DNA from: Chamaecrista fasciculata
Lineage: Eukaryota; Streptophyta; Magnoliopsida; Fabales; Fabaceae
Assembly (NCBI GenBank): GCA_003254925.1
Contig: QANZ01005615.1
Span: 1 to 64,000 of the forward strand
Reading direction: 5' to 3'
Length of the DNA: 64,000 bases
In this document: positions 1 through 11,100 of the stretch, in pieces
Numbering within the stretch: the first letter of the stretch is position 1
Layout: each line of letters opens with the position of its first letter
The notes under the pieces: generated by a model
Told to the model about the DNA's origin: nothing
Seen by the model: the letters and a program-made list of their open reading frames with translations, nothing else
Databases searched by the model: none
Made by a program: the position numbers and the translations under genes

Positions 1-212
1 TGATGGAAGAGACACTTTAAAAAAATAAATTATAAACAGAAGCAAAAAAAATGTTTTAATGTTGAGGAGAGAAGCTTTTTGAAAAAAGAAGTATAAAAAT
101 AAAAAATAAATGAAGAGAAAGAGTTTAGGTGACCATCCATGGAAAAAAAAATAACTAACCCACCTTTTAATGTCAATAAGTGATAAGAGAGAATCATGTA
201 AGTAATAAAGCC
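1..212 (+). repeat. dispersed repeat, copy 1 (cut by window edge)
   Basis: The stretch from position 1 to about 212 is an imperfect reverse complement of 48433-48660. Shared landmarks are GTTGAGGAGAGAAG, CCATCCATGGA and CACCTTTTAATGTCAATAAG. No coding capacity is visible. The class is unknown, because the left end lies outside the window. Confidence 0.7.
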
Positions 213-394
213 TAAGTCGTTATCATGTGACCAAAGGGAGTCATGTAGATAATCAATCCCTACATTAATTGAACCATAATAATCGTTTGTGTTTATATTT
301 TTGTTTCTCTTTTTTATATTCTTTTTATTTAAATTGATTAATAAATGATTGTTGGGAGACGTTCACGTACAATACTTAAAAGTTAAAACTCTAT

Positions 395-1096
395 GGAGGT
401 TTTGGTACACAGATTGGAAAAATTGTCACGGGATTATGAGTTCCAAACTAGAGTAATTTCGTGTTTGGTACGCGGATTGGAAAATTAGTCCTAGAAATAT
501 TGTATTACCAGGAATAACATAATTTCCCAAAATAATTATTTTTTAATCACACCCTAGGGATTAGTCTAATCCCATGACATAGGATTATTTCTTCCCATCT
601 AAAATGACTTTATTACCCCTAATTAATTTCCCTTAATTAATTCTTTCTCTACAAACCATTGTCACTTTTCATCTTTGTCATTCTACAACTCTCTGTCGCC
701 TTGAAGTGCAGAAAAAATTTATCAAGTTTGTCACTTTTCATCTCTTCTTGCTAATATATATAATATATCTTCCGTATGCTTATATATATATATATATTTC
801 ATTGCTTTTTTCGTATGACATAATTATTTCTTATGATATAATATTTTTCTCATGAACTGTTTTGAACAATTTCTACATTTGATAAACTATTAGTTGAGAA
901 CAAAAAGTCAAGGGCATATTTGTAAAAGCATTAAACATATTGAGGAATATCAAAGTTGAACCAAACACAAGATTGTAACATTCCTGGGAATATTGGAAAA
1001 TAATCCTAGGATTATTTTAACTCATCCAAACGGGCATTCTTATAATCCTGGGCACATTCCAGGTAATGAAAAAATAATCCGTGTATCAAATGCCCC
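395..1096. mobile_element. MITE with terminal inverted repeats
   Basis: The left end (GGAGGTTTTGGTACACAGAT) and the reverse complement of the right end (GGGGCATTTGATACACGGAT) form imperfect terminal inverted repeats, flanked by the trinucleotide TAT on both sides. A second copy of the motif TTTGGTACGCGGATT lies inside the left end. There is no transposase ORF. The short duplication and TIR style suggest a PIF/Harbinger-like MITE, but the family is an inference. Confidence 0.6.
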
Positions 1097-1123
1097 TATG
1101 TATTCTTTATTTGATTTAATCAC

Positions 1124-1320
1124 ATGAGTGTAGTCTAGTGGTTTCTCACTTGGTCCCTTAACCAGTGGTAGGAGTTCGAATCTCACCTTTGAGAATGGAA
1201 AGCATTTTGTGGCCAATCATTTACCCTTAAGTGAAGAACTCACGGTGAAAGAATTAATCATTGTTAGGACAATAGATATCCTTGATTTATATCAAAGACA
1301 CTAAAATATATAATTTTTTT
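1124..1320 (+). mobile_element. tRNA-derived SINE-like copy
   Basis: An A-box-like TAGTCTAGTGG at about 1133 and a B-box-like GTTCGAATC at about 1175 are spaced as in a tRNA-derived Pol III promoter. An unrelated body follows, and the copy ends in an AT-rich/T-run tail near 1320. It is not a tRNA gene: no matching acceptor stem is visible. The ends are approximate. Confidence 0.5.
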
Positions 1321-2888
1321 TGGTATATAACTAAAGAGGCCATCATATATATCTTACATGAGTTGACTTTTTTTTTTTGGGCCAGAAACATTCGTTGACT
1401 CGGCTATATAGTCTTTTAGAACATTTTAATAGATCCGGGACCAAGACCCAAATATATGTTGGGATTTTTCACAATAATTTGGAGTCGCGTCTTTAAGACA
1501 CTGTCTTGAAGAGATATTCTGGTATCCCACTAATTAGAAATTGGCACTCTCACGGGATTAAACGTAATCTTCCTCAATGTCACACAAAAAAGAATACAGA
1601 ATAGCAGAAGAAAAACTGAGACTCTAAAAAAAAAATTACACCCACGGAGAGATTGAAGTATATATAGAGTTCAGTTAATTAATTAATTAACATGACCCTC
1701 TCCATGCTCGTCCCATGAAAAGTAGCTAAGTGAAGCCAACGTTCCATAGACCAAGTCATTGTGACGTTATGCAACGGTGCTATTTGACCAAGTCGCAGGT
1801 TTTATTTTTGAGTAGCATAAAAAGGTTGTTTAGGAGTAGCTATTTGACAAAGTGTAATTTACCTTAAAAAAAACTTAAAATCACTCAAATATAATCAAAT
1901 TAACTCAAAATAATAATTAAATCAATCCAATTATTCCTCTTCTTGCGAGGTTAGGAGGTGGAGGATGATTAGAGGTTTGAAGATGAAGATGATAAGTTGC
2001 TCTGCTTATGCGTCCAATTATTATTCCTCTTCTTGCGCTAAGGTTTCTACTCCATGGCTTGTGTACTTAATTTGTGGTCCAGTCTTTTAGCTTGGATCGT
2101 TATATGATAAGAATATTTATATTTTATTATAAAAAATAATAATAATTATATTTATAGACAAGTTATTTTTTTGGTAAAAGAAAATTTCTGTAAGTTAAGT
2201 TTGGTATGCGGCAAGTTTAATTGTACTAAAAAACTTAAAATAATTTATTATATACAAAATATATAAAATATAGGCCAAAGTATGAATTTGGTCCTGTAAC
2301 TTTGCTCCAAGTCTCAAATCAGTCCTATATCTTTTTTATTTCAAATTTGGTCATGTATCTTTGCTTCAGGTCCCAAATCAGTCCTATATCTTTTTTTTTC
2401 TTTTCCGAAAGTCTTATATCTTTTTTATCTCAATTTTGGTCCCATATGTTTGAAAACCTCCCACCATTAGTCCTCAGTTCATTTTAAATTATAGTTTAGT
2501 CTTGAAAACTTCAAGTCCCTTTCACTTTAGTCCTTGACTATCAAAATGAAAGTGAAAGAGCATCCTATATCTTGGTCCCTAATTCATGAATTATTCATGA
2601 AATAGAATAGAAATGCAAAAACAACACAAATTAAAGCAAATGACAAAGAGACCAAAACTGAAAATGCAGAAAATTTAAAACCCACCGGAAAAACATACAA
2701 AAATCACCAAGAAACTCAAGAACTCATCCAAAAACCTCAATTATTTGAGTGAGATTTCAGTGAGGATTTGAACTAAATGGCAACATTTAGGACCAATATA
2801 AAACCTCGAAAATATTTAGGGCCAAAATGAACTTAACAACATCTATTTAGGACCAATTTGAGCATTTGACCACAAACAGAGCCATTGT
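1321..2888. other. intergenic, AT-rich; foldback fragment inside
   Basis: No gene is visible. From about 2268 to 2530 there is one arm of the 'GGTCYYATATCTTT' foldback family (repeated phrases such as AATCAGTCCTATATCTTT) without a matching second arm. The downstream part probably holds the promoter of the first sialidase-like gene. Confidence 0.5.
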
Positions 2889-5800
2889 TAATTGCAGATA
2901 CAAGAACTCGCGTCCTCCTGAAAGGAACAGCTCGGAGGATCGGAACGGCTTCTGCTCGTTGAGTTTCTGTCACTGTTGACTTCAGCCGTGAAGAGCTATT
3001 CAACGAGGTTGGTACAATTTCTCATTTCAATTTCAACCCTACTTTTCACATTGTTTAAGCTCGTCGGGTTTCATGCTTAATTGCTTAAGCTCAGTTTGAA
3101 TTGCTCTGACCAGACAAAATCATCAAATCAAGTGATGAAGTCAATGCAGATGAGCGATTCTCCTCTTATATTGTAGATTTTGAACTGTGTAGTTCGTGTT
3201 TTGTTCTTTCTGGTGATTTCCAATTTCAAATGTTAACCACCGAGAAGCAAAAGCACTGTTGGCAGAAGCCTCTCATTCTCTGAATTAACCATTGTCAAAC
3301 CATTTTTTTTTCTTATAAGGTGGTCTATGATGCGTAATGAGTTATGTCTGCTTCAATTATGTATTTTCGAAGTATTGTGATAATATTCACTACTCTAATC
3401 CCCAATTCACGGTAGGTATTGGAAGCTCTGAATGATTCCCCTATGAGATTATGTTATTTTATATCTGTTTAACCAGTCAAATTCATGAAGCGATAGTCAT
3501 TACTCTGTGATTCAATGATCTAAACATAGAGATACTTAAAGCAAAACACAAATGAACTCAAAATGGTAGAAGGAAAACACTCATTTGCTAGAAACCCTTT
3601 CTCTGCATTCTATTAGATCATGCTAACAGATTCTATTGCATTATTTAGTAAGTCATCCATTGTGGATTCTTTTTGACTTGTTTTTATTGGCGTTGGTCTT
3701 TGTTGACTTCCTTTGCTTCTCTTGTATCCACCTCAGAATCAGAATTTCCTTCAAACTCAGTAATAGGGCCTGATTTGTTATGGTGTTTGACACAGTAAGC
3801 TTCTACGAATAGAATGCTCTAGTTTAAAACCCCAGTTTTATTTGAAAATGAACCTCCATATAAGTCTGTGTTACCTATAATGTTCCACTTATCGGCTAAC
3901 ATCTTCATTCAAAATTTTGCAGGAAATTATCCAGAGCAGTACATAAAGATTGGGAACTCTGTAGTTTAGGCATGACAGACAATAGTTACATAGAGGAGCT
4001 ATTGGTGGAGGAATTGACCTTTGCCCAAGGATCAGCTCCCTTTAAGAGTTGTCATGCTTCTACCATAGTTGAGGTCATGGAATACCCAGAAAAAAAAAAA
4101 AAAAAAAANAAAAAAAAAAAAAAAAAAAAGAGAGAGAGATAGAAAGATCATAACGTATTTCTTTACTTAAATTTTGGGTTTCTGTTGTTAAATTAATCGA
4201 ATTTTATGTTGTTTCTTTTCTGCAGGTTGACAAGGATCATTTTTTGGTTGCCTATTTTGGGGGCTCATTCGAGGGAGCACCTGATGTAAAAATATGGTTG
4301 CAGACTTACAAAGTAATTATAATTGATGCTTGAACAGTCTTTGAAACATGGGAATTGAATATTCTAACGCAACCATACTAAGTCTGGTGTCTAGTTTGAA
4401 ATTCTTGTTTTAAAAAAAATAAAAGAAAAAGAAAGAAACATATTCTGCTCCCCAAATTATCCGGGTATAACTTTATTTTTCTTTTTCTATTTTACTTCAC
4501 ACTACCAACTGGAAAAATCTTTCATGAATTGGACAGAATGGCAGATGGCAACCACCCGTGATTGCTGATGAACAACCAAATGTTCCTATGTGGAACCCCG
4601 TACTGTTCAAACTTCCATCAGATGAGTTACTTCTATTCTACAAAATAGGCCAAGAAGTTCAAAAGTACACTTCTAATCTTATGATCTTCTTAGATCTTAT
4701 TTTCTCTGATTCAAGCAATTATTGCCTCCCTTGCTTTGCCATATTTGCTTCATTATACAATTATGAAATTATTTCAGACTTTCCCATCCTAATCACATGC
4801 CTAGTATTTCCCATCCATCATAGCTCTTTCTCAATCTGTAATGGTAATCAATATATTGGATTTGACTCTAAATAGCACTCTAATGCATGAAATATCAACA
4901 TTGTGAAATGTGTTAAACTATTAATAGTTAAACCATGATTTTTCTTAGTTACTCATTACTTGGTAAAATTATCAAGCTATCCGATCAATTAGAATGATAT
5001 GTATACTGTGTGTCAAGTTATCACACCCTTATATTTAGGAGTCTATGCACATTGAAGTTACTTGATCCCCCTTTAGCACATATGATGAGCAGAATGGGCT
5101 TGTTTCATTTCAGATGGAGTGGATTTATGAAACGATCATATGATAAAGGCATTACCTGGACAGAAAGAGAACAACTTCCTCCTGGTATATTAGGACCTAT
5201 AAAGAATAAGGTACAATCGAAGCCATTGTATTGTATGTTTGGAATCCATAGTTATACATAATTTATCTTTTGCAAGTTCTGAACCCTTTACTATTTCTCA
5301 GCCTATTTTGCTGGAAAATGGTCATTTAATTTGTGGATCATCTGTTGAAAGCTGGAACTCCTGGGGTTCATGGATAGAGGTTTTAAGTTTTAACTAAATT
5401 CATTTTAGTTGAGAATTCAAGGATTCTTTGAAACAGGTCATAGCTCATATTGGTTGACATTTCATCCGTCAGGTAACAAGAGATTCCGGTAGGTCATGGA
5501 TGAAGTATGGCCCCATTTACATTGAAAATAATCCTCTTAGTGTAATTCAACCAGTACCTTATCAGAATTCAGATGGGGCACTACGAATTTTGCTACGATC
5601 CTTCGAGGGAATTGGTAGAGTTTGTATGTCAGAATCTTCTGATGGTGGCAAGACCTGGGGATATGCAAAACCTACCGAGCTCCCCAACCCAAATTCAGGT
5701 CAAAATCAAATTTCCAATCCAAATTCAGCTCCCCAACTCATGAGTGTATCTAACTTAACTATAAGAACTAAGCTTATCCTTGATTTTTTTGGAAGTTTTT

Positions 5801-6299
5801 TACTTCAATTTCAAGCATTCTTTTTGGTTCTCTGTTAAGACTTCTTCTAATCTTTATCATATTAAGTTGGTTATCTCGTATATCTGTTTTTCTAGGTATT
5901 GACGGTGTTAAGCTGAGAGATGGCCGTTTATTGCTCGCTTATAATACAATCTCAAGGGGAATTCTGAATGTTGCACTCTCTGAGGATGATGGTGATTCCT
6001 GGCATGATGCTCTTACATTGGAGGAAGATCTGGGAAAGGAATTCTCATATCCTGCTGTTATCCAGGCCAGTGATGGGCTTGTACACATCACCTATACATA
6101 TAATAGGACACAAATAAAGGTACGAACTCAAATTTTCATATGGTAATAGCCTTTGAATTGTAGGAGTTACAACTTATGGACTTCTCAACAGAGAATATTT
6201 GAGTCATATTTATGTCAACCATAATATGCTTTTTTATTTGTAGGACTAATCCTCTATTTTTTTTCATCTTGGCAGCATGTTGTTCTCAGGCTAAAGTGA
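2889..6299 (+). CDS. sialidase-like BNR/Asp-box protein, copy 1 (no signal peptide)
   Basis: Eight coding exons join in frame: 3972-4073, 4226-4312, 4537-4664, 5114-5210, 5302-5379, 5473-5698, 5896-6119 and 6276-6299 (stop). All have GT-AG junctions and encode 321 aa. A probable 5'-UTR exon ends near 3007, followed by an intron to 3922. Four Asp-box motifs of the sialidase beta-propeller are visible: SYDKGITW (114-121), RDSGRSW (167-173), SSDGGKTW (219-226) and SEDDGDSW (268-275). Plants make no sialic acid in the usual sense, so the true substrate is unknown. I do not see the FRIP arginine motif of bacterial sialidases. The start at 3972 was chosen because no upstream exon with an ATG in phase was found. 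The frame stays open back to the acceptor at 3923, so a missed upstream exon is possible. No signal peptide is seen, so a cytosolic location is inferred. A tandem paralogue follows at 8108-13075. Confidence 0.85.
4090..4129. repeat. poly-A run with an ambiguous base
   Basis: A run of about 40 A residues in the first coding intron of sialidase copy 1 is broken only by N at 4109. The run length is probably unreliable. Other single N positions are 48686, 60095 and 63749. Confidence 0.9.
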
Positions 6300-6821
6300 A
6301 GTGTTCCAGTCTTCCAGATATAGACCTAATCATGGGTTGATCGGCGAGCTTGAGTTTTATCAAATTTTAAAAGGTCTGAGTCTGAAGCTTGATTATTTTT
6401 TTTATGAGAAAATACCATTTATGTCTTTAAACGGCATTTGCTATCAACATCAGCTTCAGTGAAGTGGGATCCTCTTGATGCATTACAAATGTCTGAGTTC
6501 AAGTATTTTTATATTTGGGCAAATGACAAATTATGGGCATGAATTTATTCTTTTGGTTTTGGAGTTATAATCTCCACAATTTAATTTGCTTCCTTCGTGT
6601 TTCCACAGGAAACGAGAAGAAATGCTGATGAAAATAGCGATTTATGATTGATTTGACAGAATGATCTATTAAAAGAATTTACATTTTGATCTATTTCTAA
6701 AGGAATTCATGAAAATGATCATGATGTGAGAACTTTCTAATCTTTTTTAAAAAAATGTCACTGCATGTCTGGTAAAGTAAAATTTATTTTAAAAAAAATT
6801 GTCTCCTTAAAAAAAATAGAT

Positions 6822-7250
6822 CAAAATAGATCAAAGTGCAAATTATGTCTCATATCTTTTGTTCAGTTCCCAATTTAGACATGTATATTTTTTTTGTTGC
6901 TGTTTTGCTCTTATATCATTGCAAAAGGTCTCAATTTTGGTCTCATATCATTTTTTGTCTCATATTTTTTAGTCAAGTTGCATAATTAGTGCTGTGTCTT
7001 TGCATAATTAAGTTGCATAATTAGTGCTATGTCTTTGCATAATTAGTTGATCATTTTGTAAAGATATGAGACCACTTCTAAACCTGACCCTAAGATATAG
7101 GACCAATTCTGCAATTAACCCAAAAATATAGGACCAAATTTGCAACAAAAAAAAGATACGAGACCAAATTGAAGTCTGACCCAAAGATATGGGACCAAAT
7201 TGAGAATTGAGCAAAAGATATAAGACTAAATTTGCACTTTGATCTATTTT
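6822..7250. mobile_element. foldback MITE, 'CTCATATCTTTTG' family
   Basis: The left arm (GATCAAAGTGCAAATTATGT) and right arm (AAATTTGCACTTTGATCTAT) are inverted. The arms continue as alternating phrases such as GTCTCATATCTTTTG and GAGACCAAATT, so the whole unit can fold back. It lies between the two sialidase-like genes. There is no ORF of its own. Confidence 0.7.
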
Positions 7251-8107
7251 TTTGTGAAAATTATTTTTTCTGGATTAATGTTCTAAAACTGCCAAATTGT
7301 CCCCGGAGATGGATACAAAAATGTCCATTATAATATTGAAAAACACTTAAGATGACGATTTTGTATATAATATTTCTTATATCAAAGTCTATTATGAGCT
7401 ATTACCTAATAATTAAGGTATTAGTTACTTTAATATTTATAGTTAAATTTTTTGTTCTAATCTTGTTAAAAATACTTTTGTTAAGAAAGTTCAAATTTTA
7501 TTATGAAATTTATGACTCGAATAATAATTAATCTCTACTTAAATCATAATACAAATAAATAATTCTTTGTATTCATTATTAAAAAAAAATAGTTATCAAG
7601 GGAGGCAAAATATATCATAACCTTTCGGATAACTTCGTCATATGCTTTCCCGATACATGAAAACAAAAACCACTCAATTATCCTAAATTCAACTTGTGAA
7701 CTTGATATGCATGATTCTAACTTGTATGTTTCAAGTCGAACTTCAAAAATATATTTAAAATGCAGACATATTCTATAATTGAAGTCCATCTCCAGCTTTT
7801 ATAATTAATTCACCATTTCAGTATTTCACCACATAGCCCCAAGATGCATAAAACAAAAACACAAAGCACAAGCTGAATAAAACAAAAAACAGCAAAATGA
7901 AAAACGAAAAACACCCAGTCAAGATTAAACACTTCAAGGTTTAAGCCATAGACAATAATAGACTAAAAAATCAACGGCAGACAATGGCTTTTGAAGAATT
8001 TGATGGATGATATTCAGTCAACTAACTCAATCCCCTCACTTAAATGCAAGTAAGTGATTTCCCTCTCCAGTTGTACATAGAAATTAGAATCAGTGGATAG
8101 TAGAAAC
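7251..8107. other. intergenic / promoter region of sialidase copy 2
   Basis: AT-rich sequence with no gene or clear repeat. It must contain the promoter and 5' leader of the second sialidase-like gene, but I cannot assign a TATA box with confidence. Confidence 0.4.
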
Positions 8108-11100
8108 ATGGTGTCTCTTCTCTCTTCCTTTCTTCATTTGCTGTTCTTGTTCTCTGTTTCCATCGACAGAAGCCTCTCATTTTCAGGGTATGAACTCCTT
8201 TTACCTCTTTCACACTCCCCATTTACTTGTTCCTTCTTTTCCTTTGTTGGTATGTTCTGTTTATCCCAAAATAAGGAGAAAATGTACTTTTTAGCCTTTA
8301 TATTTGTCCCAAACTATGATTTACTCCCTAGATAATGGAAATATACTTTTCGGTCCTATTGTTTGTTTTTAACATATATCAACTATTTAATCCCCAGTGA
8401 CCATTGTAACATTTCAGACACTAAATATTTGACATTTGTGAGGAAATTAGGGTCCAATAATGTATTTTTAATATTCAAGGACTAAATTGTAATTTTGGGA
8501 TAGATTCAAAGACAAAAAATATGCTCTATCTAAAATAAGCTTCTATTAGTATATACTGTAGTTCTCTATGTCTGTCTCTGTGACTGTATTCTTGTCTTTC
8601 TTCGCTCTTCCATTGAAGATGAGCTGAAAATCAGGAAGCAAATTTTGCAGGAGAAACACAACAAGAAGTTCAGAATCACTGAGCTTAAAGGGGCTAGTGA
8701 AAGTGGTGGAGGAATTCACATTTCCTGCAAAATCAGCTCCTTTCAAAAGTTGTCATGCTTCTACCATTGTTGAGGTTACAAAATACATAGCAAGATTGGT
8801 CTTTTTTTTTTCTTCATTTAATAGTAAAGTTTCAGTCAGCAAATAGCCAAATATGACAAATTCTATATATGTTGTTTTATCTTTGCAGGTTAGAAAGGGT
8901 CATTTCTTAGTTTCCTATTATGGTGGCACATCCGAGGGTGCACCTGATGTCAAAATATGGTTGCAGACTTACAAGGTAACAAATATATATAACTTGGCAA
9001 AAGCACTCTTGGTACTCCCTAAATATGGGGTCAGATTCAATTATACCCCAAAATTTTTTTGAGCCAATTGTACCCCCAATCTTTTATTTTTGTGTCAATT
9101 ATACCTCCGATTTTGGGGTACAATTGACTCAAATGTGAAACATTGGGGGAATAATTGACTGTAATGTGAAACATTGTGGTACAATTGAGCCAAAAAAACC
9201 TTTGGGAGTACAACTGAAAATGACCCCGTACTTTAAAGATACCAAGAGTAGTTTTGCCTATATAAATTTAGAGTTTAGAATTTAGAACTTCAATTTCTCT
9301 ATTTGTAGGAGATTAGTAATTTTGGTGTCTAATTTGAAACCTAGTTTTTGGCATTTTGTAAATTTTGCTGACAAATCATTTGTTATGAAGTCTGCTTAAC
9401 TTTGTGGATGTAAATTTGTTTGGCAGAATGGAAGATGGAATTCACCTGTAATTGCTGATGAAGAACCTAATGTTCCTTTGTGGAACCCTGTCCTGTTCAA
9501 ACTTCCATCAAATGAGTTACTGCTGTTCTACAGAATAGGTCTAGACGTTCAAAAGTGAAGTTTTTAACCTTGAAATTCTCTTAAATCTGTTATTCTCTTA
9601 TGCAAGCAATGATTCCCTCTGCTCTTTAATATGGTCATAATGGTCCTTGAGATGCAAAATCTCTAGGTAACCTAAAAGCATTTGTTGTTTTATTAAACTG
9701 GAAATTTTATGAATCAAAGGATTTAGTTCTAACCAGCAACGGTTGAATCTAGCAGAAGGGACTAATCTTTCAAATAGTAGTGAACTCAAGTTCGAAATCC
9801 ACCGGAAGATGTGTCCACATTTAGTGTCCGAAAATGCCTTGAACAGGACTGTCTCCAATGATAGATACCTGTGGGAACCAAAAAAGGGCTAAATTCTTTA
9901 GTTCATGTAGTCAAAGGAGACAGACTCGAGATTGGATTCCTTGGAGTACTTTAGGGTGCAGTGCAATGTATTTTTAGGATTTTTTGTTTGGAAAATATAC
10001 TTTTTCGACGTATAAAAGGTATATTATCAAGGCACTTCACACTAAAGTACTGCAGAGGATCCAGACTAGACATGCTCTCTTCTTATAAGCCTAGCTCAAA
10101 TTCCCCTGGAAAAATACTCTTGAAATAAACTTAGCCCAGTCAAAACCAGAGGATACCAATGTCTGAAACACAAAGAAAAAAGAATATAGATTTCATGAAA
10201 GTATTAGTTTACAAAGATGGATTCGTCAGTTCAAGTTTCATTTTTTACAACCTCCCAAAGAGATACAATTCTGTTGAGTTGATTTATTTGTCTTAACTGA
10301 TCATCATACTCCAATTCATAGGAATAAACTTAATTTGGATTTAATTAATTCCCCCTTTAATGAGCCTGGCTTATTGAATTTCAGATGGAGCGGATTCCTG
10401 AAACGTTCATATGATAAAGGCATCACATGGACAGAAAGAGAACAACTTCCTCCTGGTATATTAGGACCTATAAAGAACAAGGTAATAAAACAAACACCAA
10501 TGAACTCTACTTCATCTCTAGCTTCAGTTTGAAAATCTAATGTATTATAAATTTATCTTTAACAAGTTTCTAACATCATATCGCTGTTTTCTCAGCCTCT
10601 CTTGCTGGAAAATGGCTTCTTGTTTTGCGGATCGTCGGTTGAAAGCTGGAACTCCTGGGGCTCATGGGCAGAGGTTTTAGCTTTCAAGTTTTAACATAGA
10701 AAATCTTGATTGAGCTGTTGAATTTTTTGACATTAATTTTTTATCTTCTTGCATGGAATATAGGTTACAACAGATTTTGGTAGGACATGGAGAAAGAATG
10801 GTCCAATTTACATAGAAAATAAGCCTCTAAGTGTGATTCAACCAGTGCCTTATCAAACTACAAAGGGAACATTACGTGTTTTGCTTCGATCTTTTACCGG
10901 CATTGGCAGAGTATACATGTCCGAATCATTTGATGGTGGTAAAACATGGGAATATGCAAAACCTACCCAGCTCCTCAACCCTAATTCAGGTTAATTTTCC
11001 AAATTCCAAACTACATAAGTTGCTTGCATGCACTCTATGCTGTTAGAGAAATTAATAAAATCAATCACAAACCTTCACTTAACAGCTTAAGATTTTAGTT

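Noticed and set aside
1130-1190. tRNA gene
   Set aside because: A- and B-box words are present, but no acceptor stem or anticodon arm can be drawn; it is better explained as a SINE head.
3070-3300. Upstream coding exon for sialidase copy 1
   Set aside because: The ATG codons here run into stops before a usable donor, and none joins in phase to 3923.
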